Part shown: positions 1 to 8,540 of the stretch, one piece after another
Numbering within the stretch: position 1 is the stretch's first letter
How the letters are laid out: each line of letters starts with the position of its first letter
Origin: Pelosinus fermentans
GTDB taxonomy: Bacteria > Bacillota > Negativicutes > DSM-13327
Assembly: GCA_002434245.1 (NCBI GenBank)
Contig: DJJR01000052.1
Coordinates: 104,455-133,572 of the forward strand
Direction: 5' to 3'
DNA length: 29,118 nt
Position numbers and translations under genes: made by a program
Notes under the pieces: model-generated
The model's database searches: none
What the model was told of the DNA's origin: nothing
The model's input: the letters and a program-made list of their open reading frames with translations, nothing else

Positions 1-62
1 CAAGCGCTTTGTATTATCTTATCTTATTCAATATCACACTAAGGATGTTGCATTCTTTAGCT

Positions 63-830
63 TTACCAGCCGCCTCTTGATCCCATCCTAGCCGAGAGCC
101 GATTCGAATATTCAATCAAAATAGGTACATACTCCATTAGTTTCTCTAACGGCTGCACACTTGTCGGCCCTGAAATACTAATACCTGCAATGACTTGTCC
201 CGCAGCATCATACAAGGGAGCCGCAATACAGTTGATTCCATTGTTCCACTCCTCTAAATCTACTGCATATCCCTGTAAACGTACTTTTTCAATTTCTTTA
301 ACAAAAATCTCCTCATCAGTGATGGTATGTAGCGTATATCGATTCACTTCCCGTTTAAACACCTCTCTGACGATTTCAGGCGATTTACAAACTAGAACTT
401 TCCCTAATGCAGTACAATAAATAGGCCGCCGCATTCCAATATGAAAGTAACCGTACATACAGTAAGGAGTTTCTGCTCTGGCAACATAGATCACTTCATT
501 TCCATCAAGTACTGCAAGATTTACATTTAGCTTTAGATTATTTGATAATTCCTCAAGATAAGGAAGACAAATACGTCTTATTTCCATAGAATTAAGAACG
601 ATGCCCTCATACTTTAGAAATCCCCGGCCTAATAAGTAATTGCCATCATGCTGTTCTATGAGATTAAACTCTTTTAGTGTATTTAGCAAACGATAGGCAG
701 TCGGCTGATTGATTCCCGTTATATCGCTAATGTCCTTTAAACGCAATCTAGGTTTTTCATAAGAAAAGCAGTTTAATATGGTGATAGCTTTCGTAATACT
801 ATTATTTAACAATCCTTTGTTGACAGTCAT
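63..830 (-). CDS. IclR-family transcriptional regulator
   Basis: A DNA-binding regulator of the IclR family, expected to be cytoplasmic and dimeric. An N-terminal winged helix-turn-helix lies at about residues 6-60 (LKDISDITGINQPTAYRLLN is the recognition region), followed by the C-terminal effector domain, with typical blocks YCTALGKVL and the C-terminal AGISISGP. The frame is open to 869, but I chose the ATG at 830: it has GGAGTGAGG just upstream, and IclR proteins usually start a few residues before the HTH. That gives 255 aa, a normal length. It lies downstream of the LarA-like/dehydrogenase operon, separated by a terminator, so it probably has its own promoter. By position it is a candidate regulator of the adjacent hydroxy-acid genes. 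The effector is unknown. Family call is sure, target is inference. Confidence 0.92.
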   Translation of the reverse strand: MTVNKGLLNNSITKAITILNCFSYEKPRLRLKDISDITGINQPTAYRLLNTLKEFNLIEQHDGNYLLGRGFLKYEGIVLNSMEIRRICLPYLEELSNNLKLNVNLAVLDGNEVIYVARAETPYCMYGYFHIGMRRPIYCTALGKVLVCKSPEIVREVFKREVNRYTLHTITDEEIFVKEIEKVRLQGYAVDLEEWNNGINCIAAPLYDAAGQVIAGISISGPTSVQPLEKLMEYVPILIEYSNRLSARMGSRGGW

Positions 831-886
831 TGCACCCTCACTCCATATTTCGTATATTAAGAAATTCATTCAATACTTGACTATAA

Positions 887-902
887 TTCATTATTATATG
901 AA
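887..902. promoter_or_regulatory. Candidate -10 box inside a palindrome upstream of the IclR gene
   Basis: On the minus strand TATAAT (complement of 893-898) sits about 60 bp upstream of the regulator start. It lies inside the inverted repeat TTCAT-N6-ATGAA (887-902). No good -35 is visible (TTCATG at about 18 bp). A palindrome overlapping -10 would fit autorepression, which is common for IclR proteins, but the region is AT-rich and the match may be chance. Confidence 0.35.
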
Positions 903-972
903 ATAATCCTGCTTTTCATGAAGCCATTCAACTTATAATCCATTTTTTATTAGGTAAAAAAGGCAGAGAAAA

Positions 973-1000
973 CCCGTTCCTCTTTATGAAAAGGAACGGG
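973..1000 (-). terminator. Rho-independent terminator after the dehydrogenase gene
   Basis: Perfect 9-bp stem CCCGTTCCT / AGGAACGGG (973-981 with 992-1000) with a 10-nt loop. On the minus strand it is followed by TTTTCTCTGCC and then a T6 run. It lies about 36 bp past the stop of the 1037-2119 gene and separates that unit from the IclR gene. Confidence 0.8.
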
Positions 1001-1036
1001 TAAAGAAGTCTTGAGGTCTTATTGAAAACAAGGTCT

Positions 1037-2119
1037 CTACAATTGAATAGCCAAGCGATCCACTCGTGCCATAGCATCTATGACCATTTGTGCAGAAACC
1101 GGGAAAGGCATACAAGCCATCGCGGCAGCTTTAGCCGAGGCTTCGGCAGCCTTTTCCAGATCTTCCTTGGATAAATTTGCAATTTGCTTTAACATTGTTG
1201 GTATCTCACAGCGCTTAGCCAATTCAATTTCTGTGAGAATTTCTAAATCCGATCGCCCCTCTAATGCAAGAAGGCATAAATTTCCATACCCTACGATTAA
1301 CCCATGGGCAACTTTATGAGATTCAGGAATCTTCGTTAATCCATTGTAAATTGCATGAGCGGCAGCATTACGTAACTTTGCCCCGCCAAAAATAGACGAC
1401 ATGCCCGCAAATAATATAATCGCATCCACTACAGAGTCTAATTCCTTACTATTTTTTTTATTTGCGATGGATTGCAGCGCTTCACTGCCAAAACGTTTAA
1501 GAATATCATAACAAATCTCCCCGTTGGTGACAGCACCAATTGTAAAGCTCGTTGGCTTTATGCCTGATGCGGCGGCGCGTAACTCGTACATTTTAGCCAG
1601 AGTATCTCCAATACCTGCAGCTAACCAAAAACGCGGTGCATGAAGTATGATCTTTGTATCTACAATGGTTGCCACTGGACACTCTGTCAGAAATAGATTG
1701 TCTGCAAATTCACCTTTTTCATTGTATAGTACCGTCAAAGGCGTTACCGCTGCGCAAGTAGCAGCAATGGTAGGAACCGTAACTATGGGCAAATGGCATT
1801 TCGCGGCTACTGCCTTTCCGGTATCTAAAGCCTTGCCTCCACCAACCGCCAATATGAACTCAGCCTTATTCACAAGGGCTGCATCAGCAAGCTTTTGAAT
1901 ATTAACCTGGGAACATTCACCACCGTACCAATCAATCGCAGCGATCTCGATTCCCGCTTCTTCCATTTGTTTCGTTATTACTTCCTGTGTTTTCTCCAGT
2001 GCTGTCTTGCCACCTAAAATATGTACTTTACGCCCTACTGTTTTACAATACTCTCCTATACAATACAAGGCATCTGCACCACGAAATAGTTTCCCGGGAA
2101 AAGGTAATTGCTCACTCAT
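1037..2119 (-). CDS. Iron-containing alcohol dehydrogenase, glycerol/hydroxycarboxylate dehydrogenase (GldA/HcxA-like)
   Basis: An NAD(P)-dependent oxidoreductase of the GldA branch of the metal-dependent alcohol dehydrogenases, 360 aa. The nucleotide-binding block AVGGGKALDTGKAVA is at residues 91-105. The metal ligands of the family are visible as Asp172 (GIGDTLAK), His255 (AAAHAIYNG) and His268 or His272 (ESHKVAHG). The length and blocks resemble the hydroxycarboxylate dehydrogenase (YbdH/HcxA) type as much as true glycerol dehydrogenase. The ATG has AAGGAG 11 bp upstream. It starts 20 bp after the LarA-like gene, so the two are co-transcribed. In this setting it probably oxidises or reduces a 2-hydroxy acid/2-oxo acid or aldehyde linked to sugar-acid breakdown. 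The substrate cannot be read from sequence. Confidence 0.88.
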   Translation of the reverse strand: MSEQLPFPGKLFRGADALYCIGEYCKTVGRKVHILGGKTALEKTQEVITKQMEEAGIEIAAIDWYGGECSQVNIQKLADAALVNKAEFILAVGGGKALDTGKAVAAKCHLPIVTVPTIAATCAAVTPLTVLYNEKGEFADNLFLTECPVATIVDTKIILHAPRFWLAAGIGDTLAKMYELRAAASGIKPTSFTIGAVTNGEICYDILKRFGSEALQSIANKKNSKELDSVVDAIILFAGMSSIFGGAKLRNAAAHAIYNGLTKIPESHKVAHGLIVGYGNLCLLALEGRSDLEILTEIELAKRCEIPTMLKQIANLSKEDLEKAAEASAKAAAMACMPFPVSAQMVIDAMARVDRLAIQL

Positions 2120-2139
2120 CGCTTCATTCTCCTTCGTTT

Positions 2140-3456
2140 TTAATGGTCTGGAAATATAGAGGTCTTCAGATTTCCATTCTCATCAAACTCCATGTATTGT
2201 GGCTCATCCTCCGCTTCTAATCCCCCATATCCTCCACGAATAACATCTTCATAATAGCCTTCTGACAACATAATATTTCCAATATGAAGGCTGTTAGGAA
2301 TACGAATGATCCTTGCTATTTCCTTGTCTACATGATTCAAAGTCCGTATACATAATTGAATGGCTTCTTTATCTGTCGCTACAACGATCGGAATCCCTGC
2401 TGACTTTAATACGGTACTTGTCAAACAATTAGGATACATTTTTTCAGGATCTAACTTATCAAATAATCGCTTTGTAATTACACTGGCTAAACCAGTGCCT
2501 AGTCCATTTCCATGAGAACAGTCTGTGATATCTAACATACATGTTCTTTGAACCTGTACGCCGCCTGTTGCATAATCCGTAGAAAATGTGCCTGTAATAT
2601 TCGGGTCTACCCCAGTGCCACTATAATTTTTGCCAATTTCATCTACAATGAGCACATCGGTCTCTCCCACAATGAGCCGCGGCATATTCTTATGAGCCCA
2701 TTCTAATAATTCTGGTTCTCTGTCCATAATATCATCTTTGTGAATCGCTTCTATTTTGCAGGTCTCATCATATGCATTTTCCATACAAGGAATCGCTAAC
2801 AAAACAGGGGCTTTATCAAGAATTACTCTTGCATTGGCAGGTAGATTCTCTGCCATCTTCCCCATACCATCACTATGAACACTCTCTGCACCTTCTTGTT
2901 TCCCTAAGCCAACCACCATCATTTTGCAAGGACCGCTTTCGTATTTACCTCGAAATGCATTATGAAGCTTTAATCGGCAAGAGACAATAATCCCGTCTGA
3001 TTCATAAGCTATTTTATCTAAATACACAGGCTTCCCTAATTCAGAATATCCTAGCATGACCGTGTCCATGCAGGATTTTATGGGACATCCCATTGTTTCT
3101 TCTGTAATATTATATCCTGTTAAAACTTCTATCTGCCCCTCCGCTGTTGCTCCACCGTGACTCCCCATGGCTGGAACAATGAAAGGATTTGCATTTTTTG
3201 ATTTTACAAAATCTACAATTCCCTTCGTAATTATATCTACATTTGCAATACCCCTGCTGCCTGCAGTAATTGCTATATTCATTCCCGGTTTGATTAAATT
3301 TTTAATTTTTTCTTTCGATAATTCTGCGAAAATAACACCCGGTATTTCTTCTGCTGTGATAATTGGCCTTGGGAATATTTGTTTTGCACGAAACATTTTA
3401 GGAATCGATACATCCGCTAATAGTTTTGATACAACTCCACCTTTTTTAATTTTCAT
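2140..3456 (-). CDS. LarA-like protein (DUF2088 / lactate racemase family)
   Basis: A 438-aa member of the lactate racemase (LarA) superfamily, whose characterised members use a nickel-pincer nucleotide bound to a lysine to racemise or epimerise 2-hydroxy acids. Family-like blocks are TAGSRGI (64-70), MGSHGG (97-102, candidate catalytic His100), RLKLHNAFRGKYESGPCK (161-178, candidate His165 and cofactor-linked Lys178) and VGLGKQEGAESVH (182-194). The ATG follows GAGAGG by 6 nt. It is the first gene of a two-gene unit with the GldA-like dehydrogenase. No larB, larC or larE cofactor genes are in the window, so the cofactor would have to be made elsewhere in the genome. It differs clearly from canonical lactate LarA, so it may be a sugar-acid or other hydroxy-acid epimerase. 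Fold call is good; substrate unknown. Confidence 0.8.
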   Translation of the reverse strand: MKIKKGGVVSKLLADVSIPKMFRAKQIFPRPIITAEEIPGVIFAELSKEKIKNLIKPGMNIAITAGSRGIANVDIITKGIVDFVKSKNANPFIVPAMGSHGGATAEGQIEVLTGYNITEETMGCPIKSCMDTVMLGYSELGKPVYLDKIAYESDGIIVSCRLKLHNAFRGKYESGPCKMMVVGLGKQEGAESVHSDGMGKMAENLPANARVILDKAPVLLAIPCMENAYDETCKIEAIHKDDIMDREPELLEWAHKNMPRLIVGETDVLIVDEIGKNYSGTGVDPNITGTFSTDYATGGVQVQRTCMLDITDCSHGNGLGTGLASVITKRLFDKLDPEKMYPNCLTSTVLKSAGIPIVVATDKEAIQLCIRTLNHVDKEIARIIRIPNSLHIGNIMLSEGYYEDVIRGGYGGLEAEDEPQYMEFDENGNLKTSIFPDH

Positions 3457-3513
3457 TGTTTACCTCTCATTCACTTTTTATGTTGAAACAAGAAAACCTA
3501 TGCGTTCTAAAAA

Positions 3514-3525
3514 CAAAATATTTTG
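3514..3525. promoter_or_regulatory. 12-bp perfect palindrome upstream of the LarA-like operon
   Basis: CAAAATATTTTG, perfectly self-complementary, 58 bp before the LarA-like start in the promoter region. It could be an operator, possibly for the nearby IclR regulator. No convincing -35/-10 pair was found. AT-rich palindromes of this length can occur by chance. Confidence 0.3.
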
Positions 3526-3575
3526 AACCGCGAAGAAACGAAGGCTATCCTTTGCGGCTCATAAATTCCGCTACT
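3525..3575. repeat. Degraded copy of the CGCAGAG-type dispersed repeat
   Basis: GAACCGCGAAGAAACGAAGG resembles one arm of the palindromic repeat seen intact at 28391-28461. The second arm is lost or very diverged (TTTGCGGCTC at 3551). Confidence 0.35.
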
Positions 3576-3587
3576 ATCCAAAAAAAG

Positions 3588-3616
3588 GGCAGCCTAAATC
3601 CTGTATTGAGGCTGCC
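3588..3616 (-). terminator. Rho-independent terminator of the gar operon
   Basis: Perfect stem GGCAGCCT (3588-3595) / AGGCTGCC (3609-3616) with a 13-nt loop. On the minus strand it is followed by a run of eight T. It lies 8 bp past the garR stop and shows that garP-garD-lyase-garR is one unit and the LarA-like pair another. Confidence 0.88.
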
Positions 3617-3623
3617 TCATTGA

Positions 3624-4508
3624 TTAGCGTTTTACTTCAACCTTAGCCATCTTTTCGTAATATTTTACTAAACTGCCATGATCCCCGTCGCCCATGTCAT
3701 CCACTTTAAGAGCCTGCATCATTTCCATAACCGCTGCGGTAAGAGGCAACGGAACGCCCATATCATGGGATGTTTCCAATACATTTGCCAAATCCTTAAT
3801 ATGAAGGTTGATACGGAAGCCTGGATCAAATTTACGATCCATCATAAGAGGTGCCTTGGCATCAAGAACCGTACTTCCAGCTAAACCACCGCGGATTGCC
3901 TGGTACACTAAGTCTGGTTCTACCCCTGCTTTGCTGGCTAACACCAATGCTTCTGAAACCGCTGCAATATTAAGAGCAACAATGACCTGATTGGCAAGCT
4001 TGGTTACATTTCCAGCGCCAATCTCGCCAGTCCGTACAACAGAACCAGCCATAGCCTTCATTATAGGATAGCAGGTATCAAATATTTCTTGCTTGCCGCC
4101 AACCATCACAGACATGGTACCGTCAATGGCTTTCGGTTCACCGCCGCTCACAGGAGCATCTAACATTTCTACGCCTTTTTCAGCAAGCTTCGCTGCCAAT
4201 TCCCGGCTCACTAAAGGAGCGATGGAACTCATATCGATGAAGATAGTCCCCTTTTTGGCTCCTTCCAATATACCATTTTCACCTAGAACCACTTCTTTTA
4301 CATGAGGTGAGTTTGGTAGCATGGTGATGATAACCTCCACCTGCTGGGCTACCTCTTTTGCATTGGCAGCACTCTTGGCCCCTGCTGCTGCCACCTCATC
4401 TACTGTAGCTTGATTTCGATCCACAACAACAAGTTCATAACCAGCCTTTAGTAAATTTTTGCTCATAGGTTTTCCCATAATTCCAAGTCCAATAAATCCA
4501 ATTTTCAT
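3624..4508 (-). CDS. garR: Tartronate semialdehyde reductase (2-hydroxy-3-oxopropionate reductase)
   Basis: Reduces tartronate semialdehyde to D-glycerate with NAD(P)H, the last reductive step of galactarate/glucarate breakdown. Beta-hydroxyacid dehydrogenase family: Rossmann motif GLGIMGKPM (7-15), substrate block DAPVSGGEPKAIDG (117-130) and catalytic lysine in GNVTKLANQ (Lys170). From memory, long blocks are the same as in enterobacterial GarR, including the C-terminal YYEKMAKVEVKR region, so the specific name is justified rather than a generic 3-hydroxyisobutyrate dehydrogenase. The frame is open to 4559. I chose the ATG at 4508 because AAAGGAG precedes it and the Rossmann fold begins there (294 aa, normal). 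It is the last gene of the gar operon, followed at once by the terminator. Confidence 0.94.
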   Translation of the reverse strand: MKIGFIGLGIMGKPMSKNLLKAGYELVVVDRNQATVDEVAAAGAKSAANAKEVAQQVEVIITMLPNSPHVKEVVLGENGILEGAKKGTIFIDMSSIAPLVSRELAAKLAEKGVEMLDAPVSGGEPKAIDGTMSVMVGGKQEIFDTCYPIMKAMAGSVVRTGEIGAGNVTKLANQVIVALNIAAVSEALVLASKAGVEPDLVYQAIRGGLAGSTVLDAKAPLMMDRKFDPGFRINLHIKDLANVLETSHDMGVPLPLTAAVMEMMQALKVDDMGDGDHGSLVKYYEKMAKVEVKR

Positions 4509-4580
4509 TTTCTTTTGCTCCTTTATTTTTAAATTAACGCAATCTACTCTTAGACTCATCTGCCCTCAAAAGATTACGAA

Positions 4581-5495
4581 TTACTTCAACAATCCCATCT
4601 CAATTAATACTTTACTGAGTTGTGCTCGTTCTTCAGGTGTCATAGGGCCTGCGGGGTCCATGCACGGCCCTGCCTCGATACCTAATAAAATAAGCGATTC
4701 CTTAATCACAGCAGGGAATGTTCCAATGGAAAAAGCTATTCGAAGAGGCGCCAGAGCAAACTGGGCTTTTAAAGCTCCCTTTAAATCACCTGCAATATAT
4801 TTTTCATAAATGTCAGCACACAGCCTTGGTGCTACATTGGCGCAGGATGCAATGGAACCGGTAGCACCATACAAAAGGGCTCCATAGATCAATGTATCCC
4901 GTCCCATAAGTACAGAGAAATCCTCCCTGTCTTGGGTCAAACGGATATATTCAGCGGTCAAAGTCAAATCACCGCTGGAATCCTTGATACTCACGATATT
5001 TGATATTTCAGCCAGCTTCGCTACGGTTGCAGGTGCAAGATTCACACCTGTTTTAGGAGGATTGTTGTAGAGTATGACAGGAAGAGATGTGCTTGCCGCA
5101 ATATCTTTATAGTGTTTATAGAGTTGCTCCTGGTTAGGAGTAACAAATAGAGGAGTCAGAACTGATACAGCATCCACTTTGCATTCTTCTGCCAACTGAG
5201 TCAGCATCACACTCTCACGGGTGGTGATCCCATTGGTACCTGCATAAACAGGCACTCTCCCCTTTACTTCATCCATGGTAACCTGAATGATTTCCTTTTT
5301 TTCTTCAGGAGACAGGCCATAGAATTCCCCGGTTGTCCCAGTTATAAATAGCCCATGTATACCACCGCTAATCAGATAATTGATCAGTTTGCGCATGGCC
5401 TTTTCATTAAATTTCTCCTCTGCCGTAAGAGGTGTTATCACTGCCGGGATAATCCCTCTCGGCGTAAATCCTGCTTTATTTTCAGTTACTTTCAT
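4581..5495 (-). CDS. DHDPS/NAL-family aldolase, probable 5-dehydro-4-deoxyglucarate lyase
   Basis: A class I (Schiff-base) lyase of the dihydrodipicolinate synthase/N-acetylneuraminate lyase family, 304 aa. Family signatures are GTTGEF (53-58), the YNNPPKTG loop with Tyr143, and the Schiff-base Lys171 in SIKDSSGD. It lies between garD and garR. garD yields 5-dehydro-4-deoxyglucarate and garR consumes tartronate semialdehyde, so the missing step is cleavage to pyruvate plus tartronate semialdehyde, done in enterics by the unrelated GarL. This protein most likely fills it. The alternative in the same family is the decarboxylating dehydratase KdgD, giving 2-oxoglutarate semialdehyde, but no aldehyde dehydrogenase gene accompanies it. 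It is not likely to be housekeeping DapA. The ATG has AAAGGTGGAG upstream. Confidence 0.85.
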   Translation of the reverse strand: MKVTENKAGFTPRGIIPAVITPLTAEEKFNEKAMRKLINYLISGGIHGLFITGTTGEFYGLSPEEKKEIIQVTMDEVKGRVPVYAGTNGITTRESVMLTQLAEECKVDAVSVLTPLFVTPNQEQLYKHYKDIAASTSLPVILYNNPPKTGVNLAPATVAKLAEISNIVSIKDSSGDLTLTAEYIRLTQDREDFSVLMGRDTLIYGALLYGATGSIASCANVAPRLCADIYEKYIAGDLKGALKAQFALAPLRIAFSIGTFPAVIKESLILLGIEAGPCMDPAGPMTPEERAQLSKVLIEMGLLK

Positions 5496-5560
5496 CGTTT
5501 CTCCACCTTTGTTTTTTAAATTTATTATTTATAGTACGCCATTTAATCTCTTAAATTAGA

Positions 5561-7096
5561 TCAGGTGACCGGCGCAGGGTTAAACAGGCATAATGCATTG
5601 TGTAATCCCCAGTGCTCAGCCCATGTTTTTCTGCGACCACTGGCAACTTCGATAATCATGCGAAATATTTCCCAGCCAACTTCTTCAATGGTTGCTTCAC
5701 CCGTTGCAATTTGCCCCGCATTTACGTCAATGAGATCATGCCACTGCTGCGCCAGCGCATTTCGAGTCCCCACTTTAATAACCGGCGCCATGGCTAATCC
5801 ATAAGGTGTTCCCCGTCCGGTGGTGAATACTTGTACATGAATTCCAGAAGCTAACTGTAAAGTGCCACATACAAAATCACTTGCTGGTGTTGCCGCATAA
5901 ATTAACCCTTTTTCCTTTGCTTTTTCACCTGGAGACAATACCCCTACAATGGCACTGCTGCCCGATTTAGCAATCGAACCGAGAGCTTTTTCCACAATGT
6001 TAGCCAGGCCGCCTCTTTTATTACCCGGCGTTGTGTTAGCGCTTCGATCTACCTCACCAAGATCCAAATAATGATCATACCATTTCATTTCCTGAATGAG
6101 TTTACGACCAATCTCTTCATTCGCTGCGCGGGGTGTTAATAAGTGAATCCCATCTCTCACCTCTGTAACTTCCGAGAATAAAACCGTCGCCCCAGCACGC
6201 ACCAGCAAATCTGCGGCATATCCCACCGCTGGATTGGCCGTCACACCAGAGAAAGCATCACTTCCGCCACACTGCATACCTACTACCAGATCGGAAATGG
6301 GACAGGTAACTCGCTTTCGGGAATTTAATCTTTTTAGTTGTTCCTCTGCCTCATTCATAATCTTCTCAGTCATTTGACGAAACCCATGCTGTTCCTGCAA
6401 TACAACAATTGTGGCAGCATCACCATCTGGTATCAGTTTTTCAGGAGCAAGTTTCTCACAGCCTAAGCCAACTACCAGTATTTCTCCGCCAAAGTTGGGA
6501 TGGGTTGCAAGATTTTGCAGCGTACGAATGGGAATAATCGCTTCCGGCGCATTAATTGCCACACCACAGCCGTAATTATGATTCAATGCCACTACATCTT
6601 CTACATTAGGATATTGAGGAAGAATTTCTTCTTTAATCCGTTTTACCGCATAATCTAAGACACCTGCAACACATTGAACGCTTGTACTAATACCAAGAAT
6701 GTTTTTCGTTGCGGCACTGCCATCTGTATTGCGGAAGCCTTCAAAGGTATATCCCTCAAGAGGCGGCAGTGGTTTTGGAACCTTATTCCCAATTGATAAT
6801 TCATCTAAATCAGGAGGCGTCGGCATGCGTACTAAGGATTCATCAATCCAACTGCCTTTGGCTATAGGATGAGCTGCATACCCAATGACTTCCCCATAGC
6901 GCAGGATTTCTCCATCTTCTTCTAGATCAGCCAAAGCTACTTTATGACCTTGAGGAACATGTTCCTTGAGTTCAAGACCGCAGGCAAAAATTGTCCCTTC
7001 AGGCAATCCTCCTGAATTGACCACAATTGCAACATTATCAATTGGATTGATTTTTATATAAAGAGGTACTTCTTTTCGACCTTCAATCAAAGCCAT
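5561..7096 (-). CDS. garD: Galactarate dehydratase
   Basis: Dehydrates meso-galactarate (mucate) to 5-dehydro-4-deoxy-D-glucarate. 511 aa: an N-terminal SAF domain (about 1-100, [13 protein letters not shown]) and then the UxaA-type catalytic part with [52 protein letters not shown] and the end [16 protein letters not shown]. From memory these run nearly colinear with enterobacterial GarD, including KGSWIDES and [14 protein letters not shown], so galactarate dehydratase is preferred over altronate dehydratase (UxaA) or D-altronate/sulfolactate relatives. Conserved cysteines fit the metal-dependent mechanism. The ATG follows AAAGGAGA. It lies 53 bp after garP and 65 bp before the lyase gene, in one operon. 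Confidence 0.95.
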   Translation of the reverse strand: MALIEGRKEVPLYIKINPIDNVAIVVNSGGLPEGTIFACGLELKEHVPQGHKVALADLEEDGEILRYGEVIGYAAHPIAKGSWIDESLVRMPTPPDLDELSIGNKVPKPLPPLEGYTFEGFRNTDGSAATKNILGISTSVQCVAGVLDYAVKRIKEEILPQYPNVEDVVALNHNYGCGVAINAPEAIIPIRTLQNLATHPNFGGEILVVGLGCEKLAPEKLIPDGDAATIVVLQEQHGFRQMTEKIMNEAEEQLKRLNSRKRVTCPISDLVVGMQCGGSDAFSGVTANPAVGYAADLLVRAGATVLFSEVTEVRDGIHLLTPRAANEEIGRKLIQEMKWYDHYLDLGEVDRSANTTPGNKRGGLANIVEKALGSIAKSGSSAIVGVLSPGEKAKEKGLIYAATPASDFVCGTLQLASGIHVQVFTTGRGTPYGLAMAPVIKVGTRNALAQQWHDLIDVNAGQIATGEATIEEVGWEIFRMIIEVASGRRKTWAEHWGLHNALCLFNPAPVT

Positions 7097-7149
7097 GTAT
7101 CATCTCTCCTTTGCTTTCTATATTTATTTCTATATTTCAGAGTTGTTTT

Positions 7150-8472
7150 TTACGATTTATCTTTATCAATTTTTAATTCCACTCTATGAATATCACCAAC
7201 AATAAACAGATACGACATTGCTCCTAGTAAACCCATAATACCAACAAACACTAAAGCACCATTAAAGGACTGGGTTACTTTTAAGATATAACCAATCGCA
7301 AGAGGAGTCACAATACTTGCCAGGTTTCCTACCATATTAAAAATTCCACCACTGACTCCCACCATTTCTTTTGGCGATGTATCACCAACAACACACCATC
7401 CTAAAGCACCAATACCTTTAGAGAAAAAGGCCAGTGACATTACTGCAACAATCAGTACTGTGGAGTCTACATAATTTGCCAATATAATACTGCTAGAGAA
7501 AACCAGACCAATAATAATTGGTGTCTTGCGGGCAACGGTTAAACTTTTACCTCGGCGTAAAAGCCAATCAGACCAGTATCCACCAAGCACACCACCGGCA
7601 AACCCTGCGATAGCAGGAATTGAGGCAACAATGCCTACCTTTAGCATCGACATGCCTTTTGCTTCAACAAGGTACGTTGGAAACCAGGTAAGAAAAAACC
7701 AGGTGATGGTATTCAAACAAAATTGTCCAAGATATACACCGATCATTTGTCTATTTTGTACCAACGCCCGAACATAGTTCCATTTGATGGGAGTCTTTTT
7801 ATCACCAAGACTTGCCAATCCACCTCCAGCTTCAATGTAATCCATTTCAGCCTGATTAACACCTGAATGGCTTTTAGGATCACGAATCACCTTAAACCAG
7901 AAGATCGAAATAACAATCCCCGCGGCGCCAGTCCAAAAGAAAATATAGTGCCAACTAAATGCATGCAATGTCCAAGCCATCAATGGCGTGAAAACAGCCA
8001 GAGCAAAATATTGAGCCGAATTAAAAATTGCGGATGCAAATCCACGCTCATGAGTCGGGAACCACATAGCAGTAATTCTGGCATTGGCCGGAAAAGCAGG
8101 AGCTTCCGCAATCCCCATTAAGAATCGCAGTCCAAAAAGCATAGCAAAAGCACTGCCTGCAAAAAAACCAACCGTCCCTTGTAAAACTGTAAACAAAGAC
8201 CAAAGGAATAATCCTGAACCATAAACAACACGGGCACCATACTTATCCAAGACCCAACCACCTGGAATTTGCATAGCAGTATAAGACCAGCCAAAAGCCG
8301 AAAAAGCCATCCCCATGGTCACTGCATCAAAGCCAAGTTCTTTCCGCATGGCAGATGCAGCAATCGAAAGAGTCGCACGATCCACATAATTGAATGTGGT
8401 AACAATAAACAACATGGCAAGAATAAAATATCGGATATTAGTCTTTTTTTGAATTACTTGTTTATCATTCAT
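7150..8472 (-). CDS. garP: MFS transporter, galactarate/glucarate:H+ symporter (GarP/GudP type)
   Basis: Inner-membrane sugar-acid importer of the anion:cation symporter branch of the major facilitator superfamily, 440 aa with about 12 hydrophobic segments. Signature blocks: FNYVDRATLSIA in helix 1, GWVLDKYGAR in the 2-3 loop, AEAPAFPANARI, WFPTHERG, ITWFFLTWFPTYLV and the final FIVGDIHRVEL. These match GarP/GudP from memory. The frame can begin at a TTG (8478), but the ATG at 8472 is better placed 9 nt after GGGGAGGGG. First gene of the gar operon, read from the sigma-54 promoter about 80 bp upstream. Galactarate is favoured over glucarate because garD follows; both may be carried. Confidence 0.92.
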   Translation of the reverse strand: MNDKQVIQKKTNIRYFILAMLFIVTTFNYVDRATLSIAASAMRKELGFDAVTMGMAFSAFGWSYTAMQIPGGWVLDKYGARVVYGSGLFLWSLFTVLQGTVGFFAGSAFAMLFGLRFLMGIAEAPAFPANARITAMWFPTHERGFASAIFNSAQYFALAVFTPLMAWTLHAFSWHYIFFWTGAAGIVISIFWFKVIRDPKSHSGVNQAEMDYIEAGGGLASLGDKKTPIKWNYVRALVQNRQMIGVYLGQFCLNTITWFFLTWFPTYLVEAKGMSMLKVGIVASIPAIAGFAGGVLGGYWSDWLLRRGKSLTVARKTPIIIGLVFSSSIILANYVDSTVLIVAVMSLAFFSKGIGALGWCVVGDTSPKEMVGVSGGIFNMVGNLASIVTPLAIGYILKVTQSFNGALVFVGIMGLLGAMSYLFIVGDIHRVELKIDKDKS

Positions 8473-8500
8473 TAACAAATTCCCCTCCCCTTATTGTGCG

Positions 8501-8540
8501 ATATTGCCATCATTCTGATTATTTCTTATTTTGGCAATAT
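8501..8540. promoter_or_regulatory. 9-bp inverted repeat in the garP leader
   Basis: ATATTGCCA (8501-8509) and TGGCAATAT (8532-8540), perfect 9-bp arms 22 bp apart, lying just downstream of the predicted gar start point. Could be a repressor operator or an mRNA stem. No family can be assigned. Confidence 0.4.

Noticed and set aside
3167..3526. Rightward 119-aa open frame opposite the LarA-like gene
   Set aside because: Hydrophobic reading of the antisense strand; the minus strand carries clear LarA-family motifs.
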